Assembly: GCA_047971685.1 (NCBI GenBank)
Contig: JBKDZW010000089.1
Coordinates: 1-64,000, forward strand
Direction of reading: 5' to 3'
DNA: 64,000 nt
Origin: JAJXWB01 sp047971685
GTDB lineage: Bacteria; Pseudomonadota; Alphaproteobacteria; Rhizobiales; Beijerinckiaceae
A program made the position numbers and the translations under genes. Positions 36,151-43,978 of this stretch are shown one piece after another. Numbering within the stretch: the stretch's first letter is position 1; each line of letters opens with the position of its first letter. The notes beneath the pieces were generated by a model. The model was not told where the DNA came from, ran no database searches, and worked only from the letters and a program-made list of their open reading frames with translations.

Positions 36151-36171
36151 TCAAGAACTCATCCGGTTCCG

Positions 36172-37755
36172 TTACTGGCCGCTCCTCATTTTATCGAACT
36201 GCTGTCGAACGCCCTCCTGAATCTGGTCGATCGAGAAGCTCGGCGGGCGTTGCGCAGGCGGGTATTCCTTGAACGTACCAAAGAATTTCGCCACGATCGC
36301 CTGTGCGGGAACCGCCAGATAGCTGTGGTCGATCAGCCAGTCGTAATAGGTGTTCGAGGTGATGTCGGCGCGTTCATAGGGGTCTGCGCGCAGATCGAAC
36401 ATCTTCGGTATGCGCAGCTTGACGAAGGGCTCGGCCCAGACAGCGAACGTGCCTTTCATGCGCTGCTCCTCGAAGACGAGCTTCCAGTTTTCGTAACGAA
36501 CCCCCACGAGATCGCCGTCATCGTTGAAGTAGAAGAATTCCTTGCGGGCGCTCTCGGGGCTCTTGCCCGTCAGATAGTCGAGCTGGTTGTAGCCGTCGAG
36601 ATGGTTCTTGTACCGCTTGCCGTCGATCGTCGCGCCCTTGAGCAGGCGATCCTTGATGGTCGTGTCGCCAGCCGCCGCCAGCAAAGTCGGAAACCAGTCG
36701 AGACCGGAAAAGATGCCGTTGGCGACGGAGCCCGGTTTGATGTGCCCCGGCCAGCGGATCAGCGCCGGCACGCGGTAGGCGCCTTCCCAATTGGTGTTTT
36801 TCTCGCTGCGGAAGGGTGTGGTGGCCGCGTCCGGCCAGGCGTTCTGATGCGGACCGTTATCCGTCGTATAAATGACGATCGTGTTGTCGGCGAGTTTGAG
36901 CTGATCGAGCTTGTCGAGAATCGTGCCGATGACCTTGTCGGTTTCGATCATGCCATCGGCATATTCCGTGAGCGCGGCCAGGCCGGGTTTGCTGCGGTGC
37001 TCGGGGCGCACATGGGTGCGGAAGTGCATCCGCGTGGTGTTCATCCAGACGAAGAACTGCTTGCCGGCCTTCGCCTGACGTTCGATGAAGTCGATGGCGG
37101 CGCCGGACGTTTCGTCATCGATCGTCTCCATGCGCTTGCGCGTCAGCGGACCTGTGTCCTCGATCTTGCCGTCGGCGGACGATTTCAGCACGCCGCGCGG
37201 GCCAAATTTCTTGCGGAATTCAGGATCGCGCGGATAGTTGAAATTCTCCGGCTCCTCCTCTGCATTCAGATGGTAGAGATTGCCGAAAAATTCATCGAAC
37301 CCGTGCGCAGTCGGCAGATATTCGTCCAGATCGCCCAGATGATTTTTGCCGAATTGCGCGGTCGCATAGCCAAGGTCTTTGAGCGCCGAAGCCATGGTCA
37401 CGTCAATTGCCTGAAGCCCGAGCTTGGCGCCCGGCACGCCGACCTTGGACAGGCCCGTTCGCAACGTCGACTGGCCGGTAATGAACGTCGAGCGTCCCGC
37501 CGTGCAGCTCTGCTCGGCGTAATAATCGGTGAATTTCAGCCCTTCATTCGCAATACGGTCAATGTTGGGCGTGCGATAACCCATCAACCCGAAACTATAG
37601 GTCGACAGGTTCGTCTGGCCGATATCATCGCCGAATATCACAAGAATGTTCGGCTTGGCGGGCGCCTGCTGCGGCTGTGCCTGGACCGACCACCCGACCG
37701 TCAGCACCGTCGTGGCGGACAATAGGACTGTCGCCAGCATTCGTCGCAGTTTCAT
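36172..37755 (-). CDS. Periplasmic arylsulfatase-type sulfatase
   Basis: The product has 527 residues. A signal peptide (MLATVLLSATTVLTVGWSVQA) is followed by a sulfatase domain: the metal-binding NILVIFGDDIG, the formylglycine motif with Cys84 (CTAGRSTF, the CxAxR form), GKNHLGD, and the late TTDNGPH. The Cys must be converted to formylglycine by FGE or anSME, neither of which is seen in the window. It would hydrolyse organic sulfate esters in the periplasm. The gene is upstream of and parallel to the moxR operon and divergent from the cytochrome gene. Confidence 0.92.
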   Translation of the reverse strand: MKLRRMLATVLLSATTVLTVGWSVQAQPQQAPAKPNILVIFGDDIGQTNLSTYSFGLMGYRTPNIDRIANEGLKFTDYYAEQSCTAGRSTFITGQSTLRTGLSKVGVPGAKLGLQAIDVTMASALKDLGYATAQFGKNHLGDLDEYLPTAHGFDEFFGNLYHLNAEEEPENFNYPRDPEFRKKFGPRGVLKSSADGKIEDTGPLTRKRMETIDDETSGAAIDFIERQAKAGKQFFVWMNTTRMHFRTHVRPEHRSKPGLAALTEYADGMIETDKVIGTILDKLDQLKLADNTIVIYTTDNGPHQNAWPDAATTPFRSEKNTNWEGAYRVPALIRWPGHIKPGSVANGIFSGLDWFPTLLAAAGDTTIKDRLLKGATIDGKRYKNHLDGYNQLDYLTGKSPESARKEFFYFNDDGDLVGVRYENWKLVFEEQRMKGTFAVWAEPFVKLRIPKMFDLRADPYERADITSNTYYDWLIDHSYLAVPAQAIVAKFFGTFKEYPPAQRPPSFSIDQIQEGVRQQFDKMRSGQ

Positions 37756-37767
37756 CGCGGGTTCCTT

Positions 37768-37856
37768 TTATTGTCCAAGTGGCGGTTTATTGTCCAAGTG
37801 ACGGCTTATTGTCCAAGTAGCGGCTTATTGTCCAAGTGGCGGCTTATTGTCCAAAT
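37768..37856. repeat. Nearly five tandem copies of a 19-bp unit
   Basis: TTATTGTCCAAGTGGCGGC-type units recur every 19 bp (ATTG cores at 37770, 37789, 37808, 37827 and 37846) with one or two varying bases. The block begins 13 bp before the sulfatase start codon, in its leader or promoter. Confidence 0.92.
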
Positions 37857-38102
37857 GACATTGATGCCGCCGGAGACAACATGCCCTCAATTCGGAGAAA
37901 GAGTAAAGGGCCTGGAGCGCAGACTCAAATATTGAATTTTGAACCCTATTTCAATCTATTAAACCCTGAGCTTTGGCAATAGGCTGGGGGTGGTGGCGGC
38001 TGTACAATATCGTCGCCGTCAAACCGCAGCTTAGGAAAGTATGGGCGTAACTTCATTGCGGATTACAGCCGGGGGAAACGTAACGCCGCTTCCGGCGTCA
38101 AA

Positions 38103-38178
38103 GATCGACATATAGAGATCGACATATGGCCTCTTTCACTGGATTGATTTTCACTGGATTGATTTTCACTGGATTGAC
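38103..38178. repeat. Two adjacent short repeats before the cytochrome gene
   Basis: GATCGACATAT occurs twice (38103 and 38118). Three copies of the 15-bp unit TTTCACTGGATTGAT then follow (38134-38178). Confidence 0.85.
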
Positions 38179-38211
38179 GGTCCGGCGCCGTCGTGCATCA
38201 GGGCGCTCGTG

Positions 38212-40233
38212 ATGCGCCTGGCGAAATTCGCCGCGGCGATTGTTTTCGTTCTCATCGCCTGCCCTGCCGCATTCGGGCAGGCGGCGCCCGAGGCGCGACA
38301 GGACTATGTTGGCAGCCAGGCCTGCGCGCAATGCCACGAAAAACCCTATTCCGCCTGGCGAAGATCGCATCACGCCAACGCCTGGAATGCGCCGGATGAA
38401 AAAACAGTGCTCGGCGATTTTTCCGGCGCGATCTTCACGCATAATGGCGTTGAAACGCGCTTCACCAGAAAGGGGGGCGATTTTTTCATCGCTACGCAAG
38501 GAGCCGACGGCAAGACGCACGAATACAAGGTCAGGTATACGGCAGGCGTCACGCCTCTCCAGCAATATCTCATCGAGACCGATCCCGGGCGCCTCCAGGC
38601 GTTCGACGTCGCCTGGGACACGATCGACAAGCGCTGGTACCCCCTCTTTCCCGAGCAGAAAATCTCCGCCGCCGACGGCCTTCACTGGACCGGACCGTAC
38701 AAGAACTGGAATGGCCGCTGCGCCGAATGCCACGCAACCGATTACAGGAAGAATTACGATCCCCGGACACGCCGGTATCACAGCGTCCAGTCGGAGACCG
38801 GCGTCGGCTGCGAGGCCTGTCACGGCGCCGGCGCAAGGCATGTCGACTGGGCGCGCTCGCGCGGCGCCGGCAAGAAGCTGGACGACAAGGGGCAAGACGA
38901 CAAGGGGCAAGACGACAAAGGGCAAGACGACAAAGGGCAAGACGACAGGGGGCAAGGCGACAAGGGGCTCGACATCGCTTTCGCGGGCCGTCCGGCTGCG
39001 GTCGAAACGCAGCAATGCGCCGGATGCCATTCCCGGCGCGAGACGCTTACCGATTCAACGCCCCCGGCGGGAACGAAATTTGCCGACGCCTACAGCATCG
39101 CCTTGTTGCGGCCTGGTCTCTATTACCCCGACGGCGCGATCAAGGACGAAGTCTATGTCTACGGTTCGTTCCTGCAATCGAAGATGAGCCGGAAGGGCGT
39201 TCGCTGCTCGAACTGCCACGAGCCGCATTCAGGGCAGCTTCGCGCCGAAGGAAACGCGCTTTGCACGCAATGTCACTCACCCGCCGGCAATCCGAATTTT
39301 TCCTCACTTGCAAAGAAGAACTACGATACGCCGGAACATCATTTTCACGCGACAGGCTCGAAGGGCGCCGAATGCAAAAGCTGCCATATGATGGCGCGCG
39401 TCTACATGGGCGTCGACAAACGGCGCGACCATAGTTTCAGGGTTCCCCGGCCGGATCTGTCGGCAGCCATCGGCGTTCCCGACACCTGCAACGACTGCCA
39501 TAAGGACAAGACCGCCGCCTGGGCGCAGGACGAGTTGAAAAAGCGCTTTCCGCACTCGCTTCATCGGGGCGGCCATTTTGCGACTGTTTTTGCGCAAGCC
39601 AACGTAAATCCGCTGCACCAGGCGGACGCCCTGCTGGCCATCGCCGCGGATGCGGGGCAAGCCGGCATCGTGCGCGCAACCGCGCTCGACCTGTTGCGCC
39701 CGGCAGCCGATCCAAAGATCGCTGCGCGTGCGCAGCCTCTGCTCCGGGATGGCGATCCGATCGTGCGCGCCGCAGCCGCAATGCTCCAGCGCGGCATTCC
39801 AGCGCCGGAGCGCGTCCTCGTTCTGGCGCCGGTTTTATCCGATACGGTCAAATCCGTGCGAATTGCCGCCGCCAAGGAATTGATCGGCGCCGTCGGCCCC
39901 GGCGTAGAGGCCGGCGTCGTCGCTGAATACCGCAAGGCGAACGCCGAATTCATGGCCGCGTTCCAGGCCCGGTCGGATTTCCCGGAAACCCATATGGCGC
40001 TGGGCGGGATCGCGCTTGGGGTGAGAAACATGCGTGCCGCATATGCCGCGTTCAGCGAAGCGGTCGAGGAAGATCCCCAACTCGTGCAAGGCTGGACGAT
40101 GCTCGTGCAGATCAATCTGGCTCGTGGCCAGAAGAGCGCGGCGCAGCGCGTCCTGCAACAGGCCCAAGCCGCCAACCCCGACGACCAGACCCTGAAGGAG
40201 ATGGAGACGGTCGTGAAAGACCTCCCGCAATGA
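38212..40233 (+). CDS. Eight-haem c-type cytochrome with HEAT/TPR C-terminus
   Basis: The product has 673 residues from ATG 38212, or a GTG one codon earlier. The signal peptide is FAAAIVFVLIACPAAFGQA. Eight CXXCH motifs are visible in order: CAQCH, CAECH, CEACH, CAGCH, CSNCH, CTQCH, CKSCH and CNDCH, all within the first two thirds. The remainder is helical, with HEAT-like and TPR segments (MRAAYAAFSEAVEEDPQLVQGW). It is predicted to be a periplasmic electron-transfer protein of the cytochrome c554/paired-CXXCH type. A DDKGQ repeat is inserted between haems 3 and 4. The exported HAD gene follows 30 bp later. Confidence 0.9.
   Translation: MRLAKFAAAIVFVLIACPAAFGQAAPEARQDYVGSQACAQCHEKPYSAWRRSHHANAWNAPDEKTVLGDFSGAIFTHNGVETRFTRKGGDFFIATQGADGKTHEYKVRYTAGVTPLQQYLIETDPGRLQAFDVAWDTIDKRWYPLFPEQKISAADGLHWTGPYKNWNGRCAECHATDYRKNYDPRTRRYHSVQSETGVGCEACHGAGARHVDWARSRGAGKKLDDKGQDDKGQDDKGQDDKGQDDRGQGDKGLDIAFAGRPAAVETQQCAGCHSRRETLTDSTPPAGTKFADAYSIALLRPGLYYPDGAIKDEVYVYGSFLQSKMSRKGVRCSNCHEPHSGQLRAEGNALCTQCHSPAGNPNFSSLAKKNYDTPEHHFHATGSKGAECKSCHMMARVYMGVDKRRDHSFRVPRPDLSAAIGVPDTCNDCHKDKTAAWAQDELKKRFPHSLHRGGHFATVFAQANVNPLHQADALLAIAADAGQAGIVRATALDLLRPAADPKIAARAQPLLRDGDPIVRAAAAMLQRGIPAPERVLVLAPVLSDTVKSVRIAAAKELIGAVGPGVEAGVVAEYRKANAEFMAAFQARSDFPETHMALGGIALGVRNMRAAYAAFSEAVEEDPQLVQGWTMLVQINLARGQKSAAQRVLQQAQAANPDDQTLKEMETVVKDLPQ
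38881..38973 (+). repeat. In-frame 15-bp tandem repeat (DDKGQ x6) in the cytochrome
   Basis: GACGACAAGGGGCAA units repeat six times with light divergence and encode a very hydrophilic linker between the third and fourth haem motifs. Confidence 0.9.
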
Positions 40234-40263
40234 TCGAAGGCGCCCTGGCCGGAGATACCGCCA

Positions 40264-41301
40264 ATGGTTGAACGAAACGATGCACGACGAATGAAGGCCG
40301 GAACCACGAAAGACTTCAGAGCGGCATGCGCCGCCGTCCTCGCTATCATATCCTCAGGCGCCTGGGCGCAGGATCGCCTGCCTTCATGGAACGACGGCGC
40401 GCCCAAAAAGGCGATCCTGTCTTTCGTCGCCGCCATCACGAAAAGCGGGACAGCCGATTACGTCGCGCCCGCCGACCGTATCGCGGTGTTCGACAATGAC
40501 GGAACCCTATGGTCGGAACAGCCCTATTACAATCAGCTCGCCTTCGCGCTCGACAGGGTCAAGGCGCTCGCCCCCGCGCATCCAGAATGGAAGACCAGGG
40601 AGCCCTTCGCCTCAATCCTGCGCAACGATTTGAAGACGCTTCTGTCAGGCGACGAGAAGGAAATCACCGGCAAATTGCTACAAGTCGTCAATGCGACCCA
40701 TACCGGCATGACGGAAACCGCATTCAGACAAATCGTCAACGACTGGATCGAGAAGGCGCGTCATCCGGAGACGGGAAGGCTCTATACGAAGATGGTCTAT
40801 CAGCCGATGATGGAACTACTCGCCTATCTGCGCAAGAACGAGTTCAAAATTTATATCGTCTCGGGCGGCGGGGTGGATTTCATGCGCGCATGGACGGAAA
40901 GAATCTATGGCGTCCCGCCCCAGCAGGTTATCGGCTCCAGAACCAAGCTGAAGTTCGAGATGCGCGATGGAGACCCGACGATTGTCCGGCTGCCGGAGAT
41001 CGATTTCATCGATGACAAGGCAGGCAAGCCTGTCGGCATCATGCAGCGCGTCGGGCGCCGGCCGATCGCGGCGTTCGGCAATTCCGACGGCGATCTGGAA
41101 ATGATGCAGTGGACCTGTCTGGGCCGGATACAGCCGACGCTGTGCATGTATGTCCATCATACCGATGAAGTGCGCGAATGGGCTTACGACCGGCGCTCGG
41201 CGGTTGGAAAGCTCGACCAAGGGCTCGACCAGGCTGCGGCGAACGGCTGGCCGGTGATTGACATGAAAACCCAGTGGAACCAGATTTTCCCGCCGCAATG
41301 A
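40264..41301 (+). CDS. Exported HAD-superfamily phosphatase
   Basis: The product has 345 residues. A signal peptide (AACAAVLAIISSGAWA) precedes the HAD domain: motif I FDNDGTLWSE (two catalytic Asp), motif II IVSGGG, and motif IV GNSDGDLEMM. It resembles the phosphoserine-phosphatase-like periplasmic HAD proteins. The substrate is unknown. The gene lies 30 bp after the multihaem cytochrome and is probably co-transcribed, so cytochrome, phosphatase and the divergent sulfatase form an envelope cluster. ATG 40264 is used; ATG 40291 (MKAGTTKDF) is a good alternative. Confidence 0.87.
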   Translation: MVERNDARRMKAGTTKDFRAACAAVLAIISSGAWAQDRLPSWNDGAPKKAILSFVAAITKSGTADYVAPADRIAVFDNDGTLWSEQPYYNQLAFALDRVKALAPAHPEWKTREPFASILRNDLKTLLSGDEKEITGKLLQVVNATHTGMTETAFRQIVNDWIEKARHPETGRLYTKMVYQPMMELLAYLRKNEFKIYIVSGGGVDFMRAWTERIYGVPPQQVIGSRTKLKFEMRDGDPTIVRLPEIDFIDDKAGKPVGIMQRVGRRPIAAFGNSDGDLEMMQWTCLGRIQPTLCMYVHHTDEVREWAYDRRSAVGKLDQGLDQAAANGWPVIDMKTQWNQIFPPQ

Positions 41302-41395
41302 CCCTCTGGGCCGTGTCGCTTGTGTCGATTTCGGCGCCAGACGGATACTCCGCAACCGTCCCTGGCGCGTTGCCGAAAACAGAGAGTTAGAGGGA

Positions 41396-41533
41396 AGAAC
41401 TCCACGGCGGGACGAACCGCCGATTCCAGAATGTCGCGCATTTCGGCCTCGGCGCCGCCGCCATGTTGGGTCGCGCCTTGAGGGCGCGCAGCACGCCGCT
41501 CTCGGCGCCTGGCGGATCGACAAATTGCGCGAT
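41396..41533 (-). pseudogene. Frameshifted relic of a FitA-like antitoxin
   Basis: Read on the minus strand from 41533, one frame gives IAQFV (ATC in place of the expected ATG) and later LRALKAR. From about 41474 a different frame gives ATQHGGG and AEAEMRDILESAVRPA. Together these resemble the ribbon-helix-helix N-terminus and the QHGRSAEAEMRxIL helix of FitA/VapB-type antitoxins. The start codon is lost, the frame is broken, and no PIN-domain toxin follows. It ends where the bioR promoter begins. Confidence 0.5.
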
Positions 41534-41538
41534 CGAAA

Positions 41539-41548
41539 TTATCTATAA
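41539..41548. promoter_or_regulatory. BioR box before bioR
   Basis: TTATCTATAA, an exact match to the alphaproteobacterial BioR operator, ending 3 bp before the bioR ATG. It indicates autorepression. Confidence 0.88.
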
Positions 41549-41551
41549 AAC

Positions 41552-42220
41552 ATGGTCGCAAAATCCGAAGAGACACTCGCCGCCCGCATCAGCCGCACGC
41601 TTGCCGACCGCATCATCGCCGGCGAGATCGAGCCCGGCTCCCGGTTGCGGCAGGATCATATCGCCGAGGAATTCGGCGCGAGCCACGTTCCCGTCCGCGA
41701 AGCCTTCCGCCGGCTCGAGGCGCAGGGGCTTGCCGTAAGCGAACCGCGCCGGGGCGTGCGTGTCGCCGCCTTCGACTTGTCGGAGGTCAGGGAAGTGGCC
41801 GAAATGCGCGCCGCGCTCGAAGTGCTGGCGCTGCGCCACGCCGTCCCGCATCTGACCGCCGCGATCCTCGATGCAGCCGAAGACGCCACCAAGGCCGGCG
41901 ACAATTCCCGCGACGTCCGCTCCTGGGAAGAGGCGAACCGCCGTTTTCACCGGCTGATTATCGCGCCGTGCAGGATGCCCCGCCTGCTCGCCGCGATCGA
42001 CGATCTGCATGCCGCAAGCGCCCGCTTCCTCTTTTCGGCCTGGCGGTCGGACTGGGAGATCCGAACCGACCACGATCATCGCGCCATACTGGCCGGCTTG
42101 CGGAAAGGCGACGTGGAGACGGTCTGCTCGACCCTTGCGCGCCATGTGCAATGGATCGGACATCGCCCGGTTCCGGCGGCGGGCGGGCGGAAGCGGGATG
42201 CTTTCGTGATAGTCGGATAA
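41552..42220 (+). CDS. bioR: GntR-family biotin repressor BioR
   Basis: The product has 222 residues. The N-terminal winged helix (ISRTLADRIIAGEIEPGSRL, HVPVREAFRRLEAQGLAV split) is followed by an FCD-type all-helical effector domain (EVAEMRAALEVLALRHAV, ANRRFHRLI). The assignment as BioR rests on position and sites: exact TTATCTATAA boxes precede both this gene and bioY, the signature of the BioR regulon in Hyphomicrobiales and Rhodobacterales. It would repress biotin uptake and synthesis when biotin (or biotinoyl-AMP) is sufficient. Confidence 0.9.
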   Translation: MVAKSEETLAARISRTLADRIIAGEIEPGSRLRQDHIAEEFGASHVPVREAFRRLEAQGLAVSEPRRGVRVAAFDLSEVREVAEMRAALEVLALRHAVPHLTAAILDAAEDATKAGDNSRDVRSWEEANRRFHRLIIAPCRMPRLLAAIDDLHAASARFLFSAWRSDWEIRTDHDHRAILAGLRKGDVETVCSTLARHVQWIGHRPVPAAGGRKRDAFVIVG

Positions 42221-42222
42221 AA

Positions 42223-42232
42223 TTATCTATTA
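42223..42232. promoter_or_regulatory. Degenerate BioR box after bioR
   Basis: TTATCTATTA, one base from the consensus, directly after the bioR stop and in the leader of bioY. A further weak reverse half-match (ATATAGATAG) lies at 42267-42276. Confidence 0.6.
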
Positions 42233-42285
42233 TAAGGGTTGCGAGTCAGTCTCGAATATGGATTCTATATAGATAGTTCCAAATA

Positions 42286-42295
42286 TTATCTATAA
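42286..42295. promoter_or_regulatory. BioR box before bioY
   Basis: TTATCTATAA, exact, 13 bp upstream of the bioY ATG. Binding here would block transcription start or early elongation of bioYB. Confidence 0.88.
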
Positions 42296-42308
42296 TTCAG
42301 GATCCAGC

Positions 42309-42875
42309 ATGACCCAGGCAGCAACCATCGCCAGACCGGAACACCGGACAGCCGCGAGGACGATCGCAACCATCATTCTCGGCGCAGCCCTTATCACCCT
42401 GTGCGCAAAACTGAGGACGCCTTCCTGGCCGGTTCCGATGACCTTGCACACACTGGCGGTCATGGCCATCGCCGTCACGGTCGGCCCCCGGCTCGCCACC
42501 GCGACGTTTTTTGCCTATCTCGCCGCAGGCGCCGCTGGCCTGCCGGTGTTTTCGGGAACGCCCGAGCGCGGAATCGGCCTTGCCTACATGGCGGGCCCGA
42601 CCGGCGGCTACCTGCTCGGCTTTCTGGCTGCAAGCTGGGTGACGGGTTCGCTCGCCCAAAACCGCGGCCCGGTCGGCAAGGCCCTGGCGATGATCGCCGG
42701 CCTCGGCGTGATCTATGCCGTCGGGCTGCCGTGGCTCGGCCTCTACGTCCCCGCAGGCCAGATCATTCCGCTCGGTTTCATGCCCTTCATCCTCGGCGAT
42801 CTCATCAATATCGCGCTGGTGGCCTTTGGCGCCGCCCTGATCCCGGCCCGCCTTCTCCGGAAAGCCGGCCAATGA
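42309..42875 (+). CDS. bioY: Biotin transporter substrate-binding subunit BioY
   Basis: The product has 188 residues and is a six-helix membrane protein. It has the BioY features PVPMTLHTLAVMAIAV, FFAYLAAGAAGLPVFSG and GPTGGYLLGFLAASWV. BioY is the S-component of the ECF biotin transporter; many alphaproteobacterial BioY proteins work alone or with BioMN. The gene is preceded by BioR boxes and overlaps bioB by ATGA, so uptake and the final synthesis step share one mRNA. bioMN was not seen. Confidence 0.95.
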   Translation: MTQAATIARPEHRTAARTIATIILGAALITLCAKLRTPSWPVPMTLHTLAVMAIAVTVGPRLATATFFAYLAAGAAGLPVFSGTPERGIGLAYMAGPTGGYLLGFLAASWVTGSLAQNRGPVGKALAMIAGLGVIYAVGLPWLGLYVPAGQIIPLGFMPFILGDLINIALVAFGAALIPARLLRKAGQ

Positions 42876-43885
42876 GCGCGACGGCGCATTTCTCCGGCCT
42901 GCCCGCGCAGCAGGCCGGAACGCCCCGCCCCGAATTGCGTCACGACTGGACCGAGGCCGAAGCGCGGTCGCTCTATGACCTGCCTTTCCCCGAGCTGCTG
43001 TTTCGCGCTCAGGAGGTTCATCGCCGATATTTCGATCCCGCCGAGATCGAGACGGCGACGCTGCTGTCGATCAAGACCGGCGGCTGCCCCGAGGATTGCG
43101 GTTATTGCTCGCAAAGCGCCCAATGGGAGACCGGCGTGCAGGCAAGCAAGCTCATGCAGGTCGAGCGCGTGCTGGCCGAGGCGCGGCGCGCCAAGGCGGG
43201 CGGCGCCTCGCGGTTCTGCATGGGCGCGGCATGGCGCAGCCCGAAGGACCGCGACATGGACGCCGTCTGCGCCATGATCGAGGGGGTCAAGGCGATGGGG
43301 CTGGAAACCTGCGTAACCCTCGGGATGCTGACGCCGGCGCAGGTCGACCGGCTCGCGGACGCCGGTCTCGACTATTACAACCACAACATCGACACCTCGC
43401 GGGCCTTCTATCCCGAGATCGTCACGACCCGGACGATGGACGACCGCCTGGACACGCTTGCCCATGTCAGGGCGGGCGGCGTCAAGGTCTGCTGCGGCGG
43501 CATCGTCGGCATGGGCGAAACCGTCGACGATCGCATCTCGATGCTGGTCACGCTGGCCACGCTGGAGCGCCATCCCGAGAGCGTTCCGCTCAACATGTGG
43601 CAGAAGATCGAAGGGACGCCGGTGCTGGACAAGGCGGAACCCGCAGGCCCGCTCGCCTTCGTCCGGCTGACGGCGCTCGCCCGGATCCTGATGCCGCAAA
43701 GCGTGGTGCGGCTTTCGGCGGGACGCAACGCCATGAGCGACGAAGCCCAGGCTCTTTGCTTCCTGGCCGGCGCCAATTCCATGTTCACCGGCGATGTCTT
43801 GCTGACCACCGGCAACCCCGGCCGCGACAAGGATGCAACGCTCCTGAAAGAACTCGGGATGCGAACCGCAAAACCGTCGTCGTAG
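42872..43885 (+). CDS. bioB: Biotin synthase
   Basis: The product has 337 residues from ATG 42872. The radical SAM motif CPEDCGYCSQSA (CX3CX2C), the [2Fe-2S]-cluster region (FCMGAAWR, CCGGIVGMGE) and YYNHNIDTS are all present. It inserts sulfur into dethiobiotin to give biotin. The earlier genes bioF, bioA and bioD are not in the window, so the operon couples BioY uptake to the last step. It is regulated by BioR through the shared promoter. Confidence 0.97.
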   Translation: MSATAHFSGLPAQQAGTPRPELRHDWTEAEARSLYDLPFPELLFRAQEVHRRYFDPAEIETATLLSIKTGGCPEDCGYCSQSAQWETGVQASKLMQVERVLAEARRAKAGGASRFCMGAAWRSPKDRDMDAVCAMIEGVKAMGLETCVTLGMLTPAQVDRLADAGLDYYNHNIDTSRAFYPEIVTTRTMDDRLDTLAHVRAGGVKVCCGGIVGMGETVDDRISMLVTLATLERHPESVPLNMWQKIEGTPVLDKAEPAGPLAFVRLTALARILMPQSVVRLSAGRNAMSDEAQALCFLAGANSMFTGDVLLTTGNPGRDKDATLLKELGMRTAKPSS

Positions 43886-43978
43886 GCCAATGCTCACGAC
43901 CCGACGGCGGGGCGGGCGTTTGACCGAAGCGGGCGGCGTATCGAAACGTTGCGCGGGCCCGCCGGTCCCGCCGCCCGA

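Larger units (their letters stand above)
37756..38211. other. 456-bp divergent intergenic region with two repeat blocks
   Basis: It separates the sulfatase and cytochrome genes. It contains a 19-bp five-copy repeat next to the sulfatase start, a moderately AT-rich middle (37900-38000), and short repeats next to the cytochrome start. No gene or clear promoter consensus was recognised. Confidence 0.75.

Noticed and set aside
37768..37856. Possible CRISPR array
   Set aside because: The 19-bp units are directly contiguous with no spacers, and no cas gene is present.
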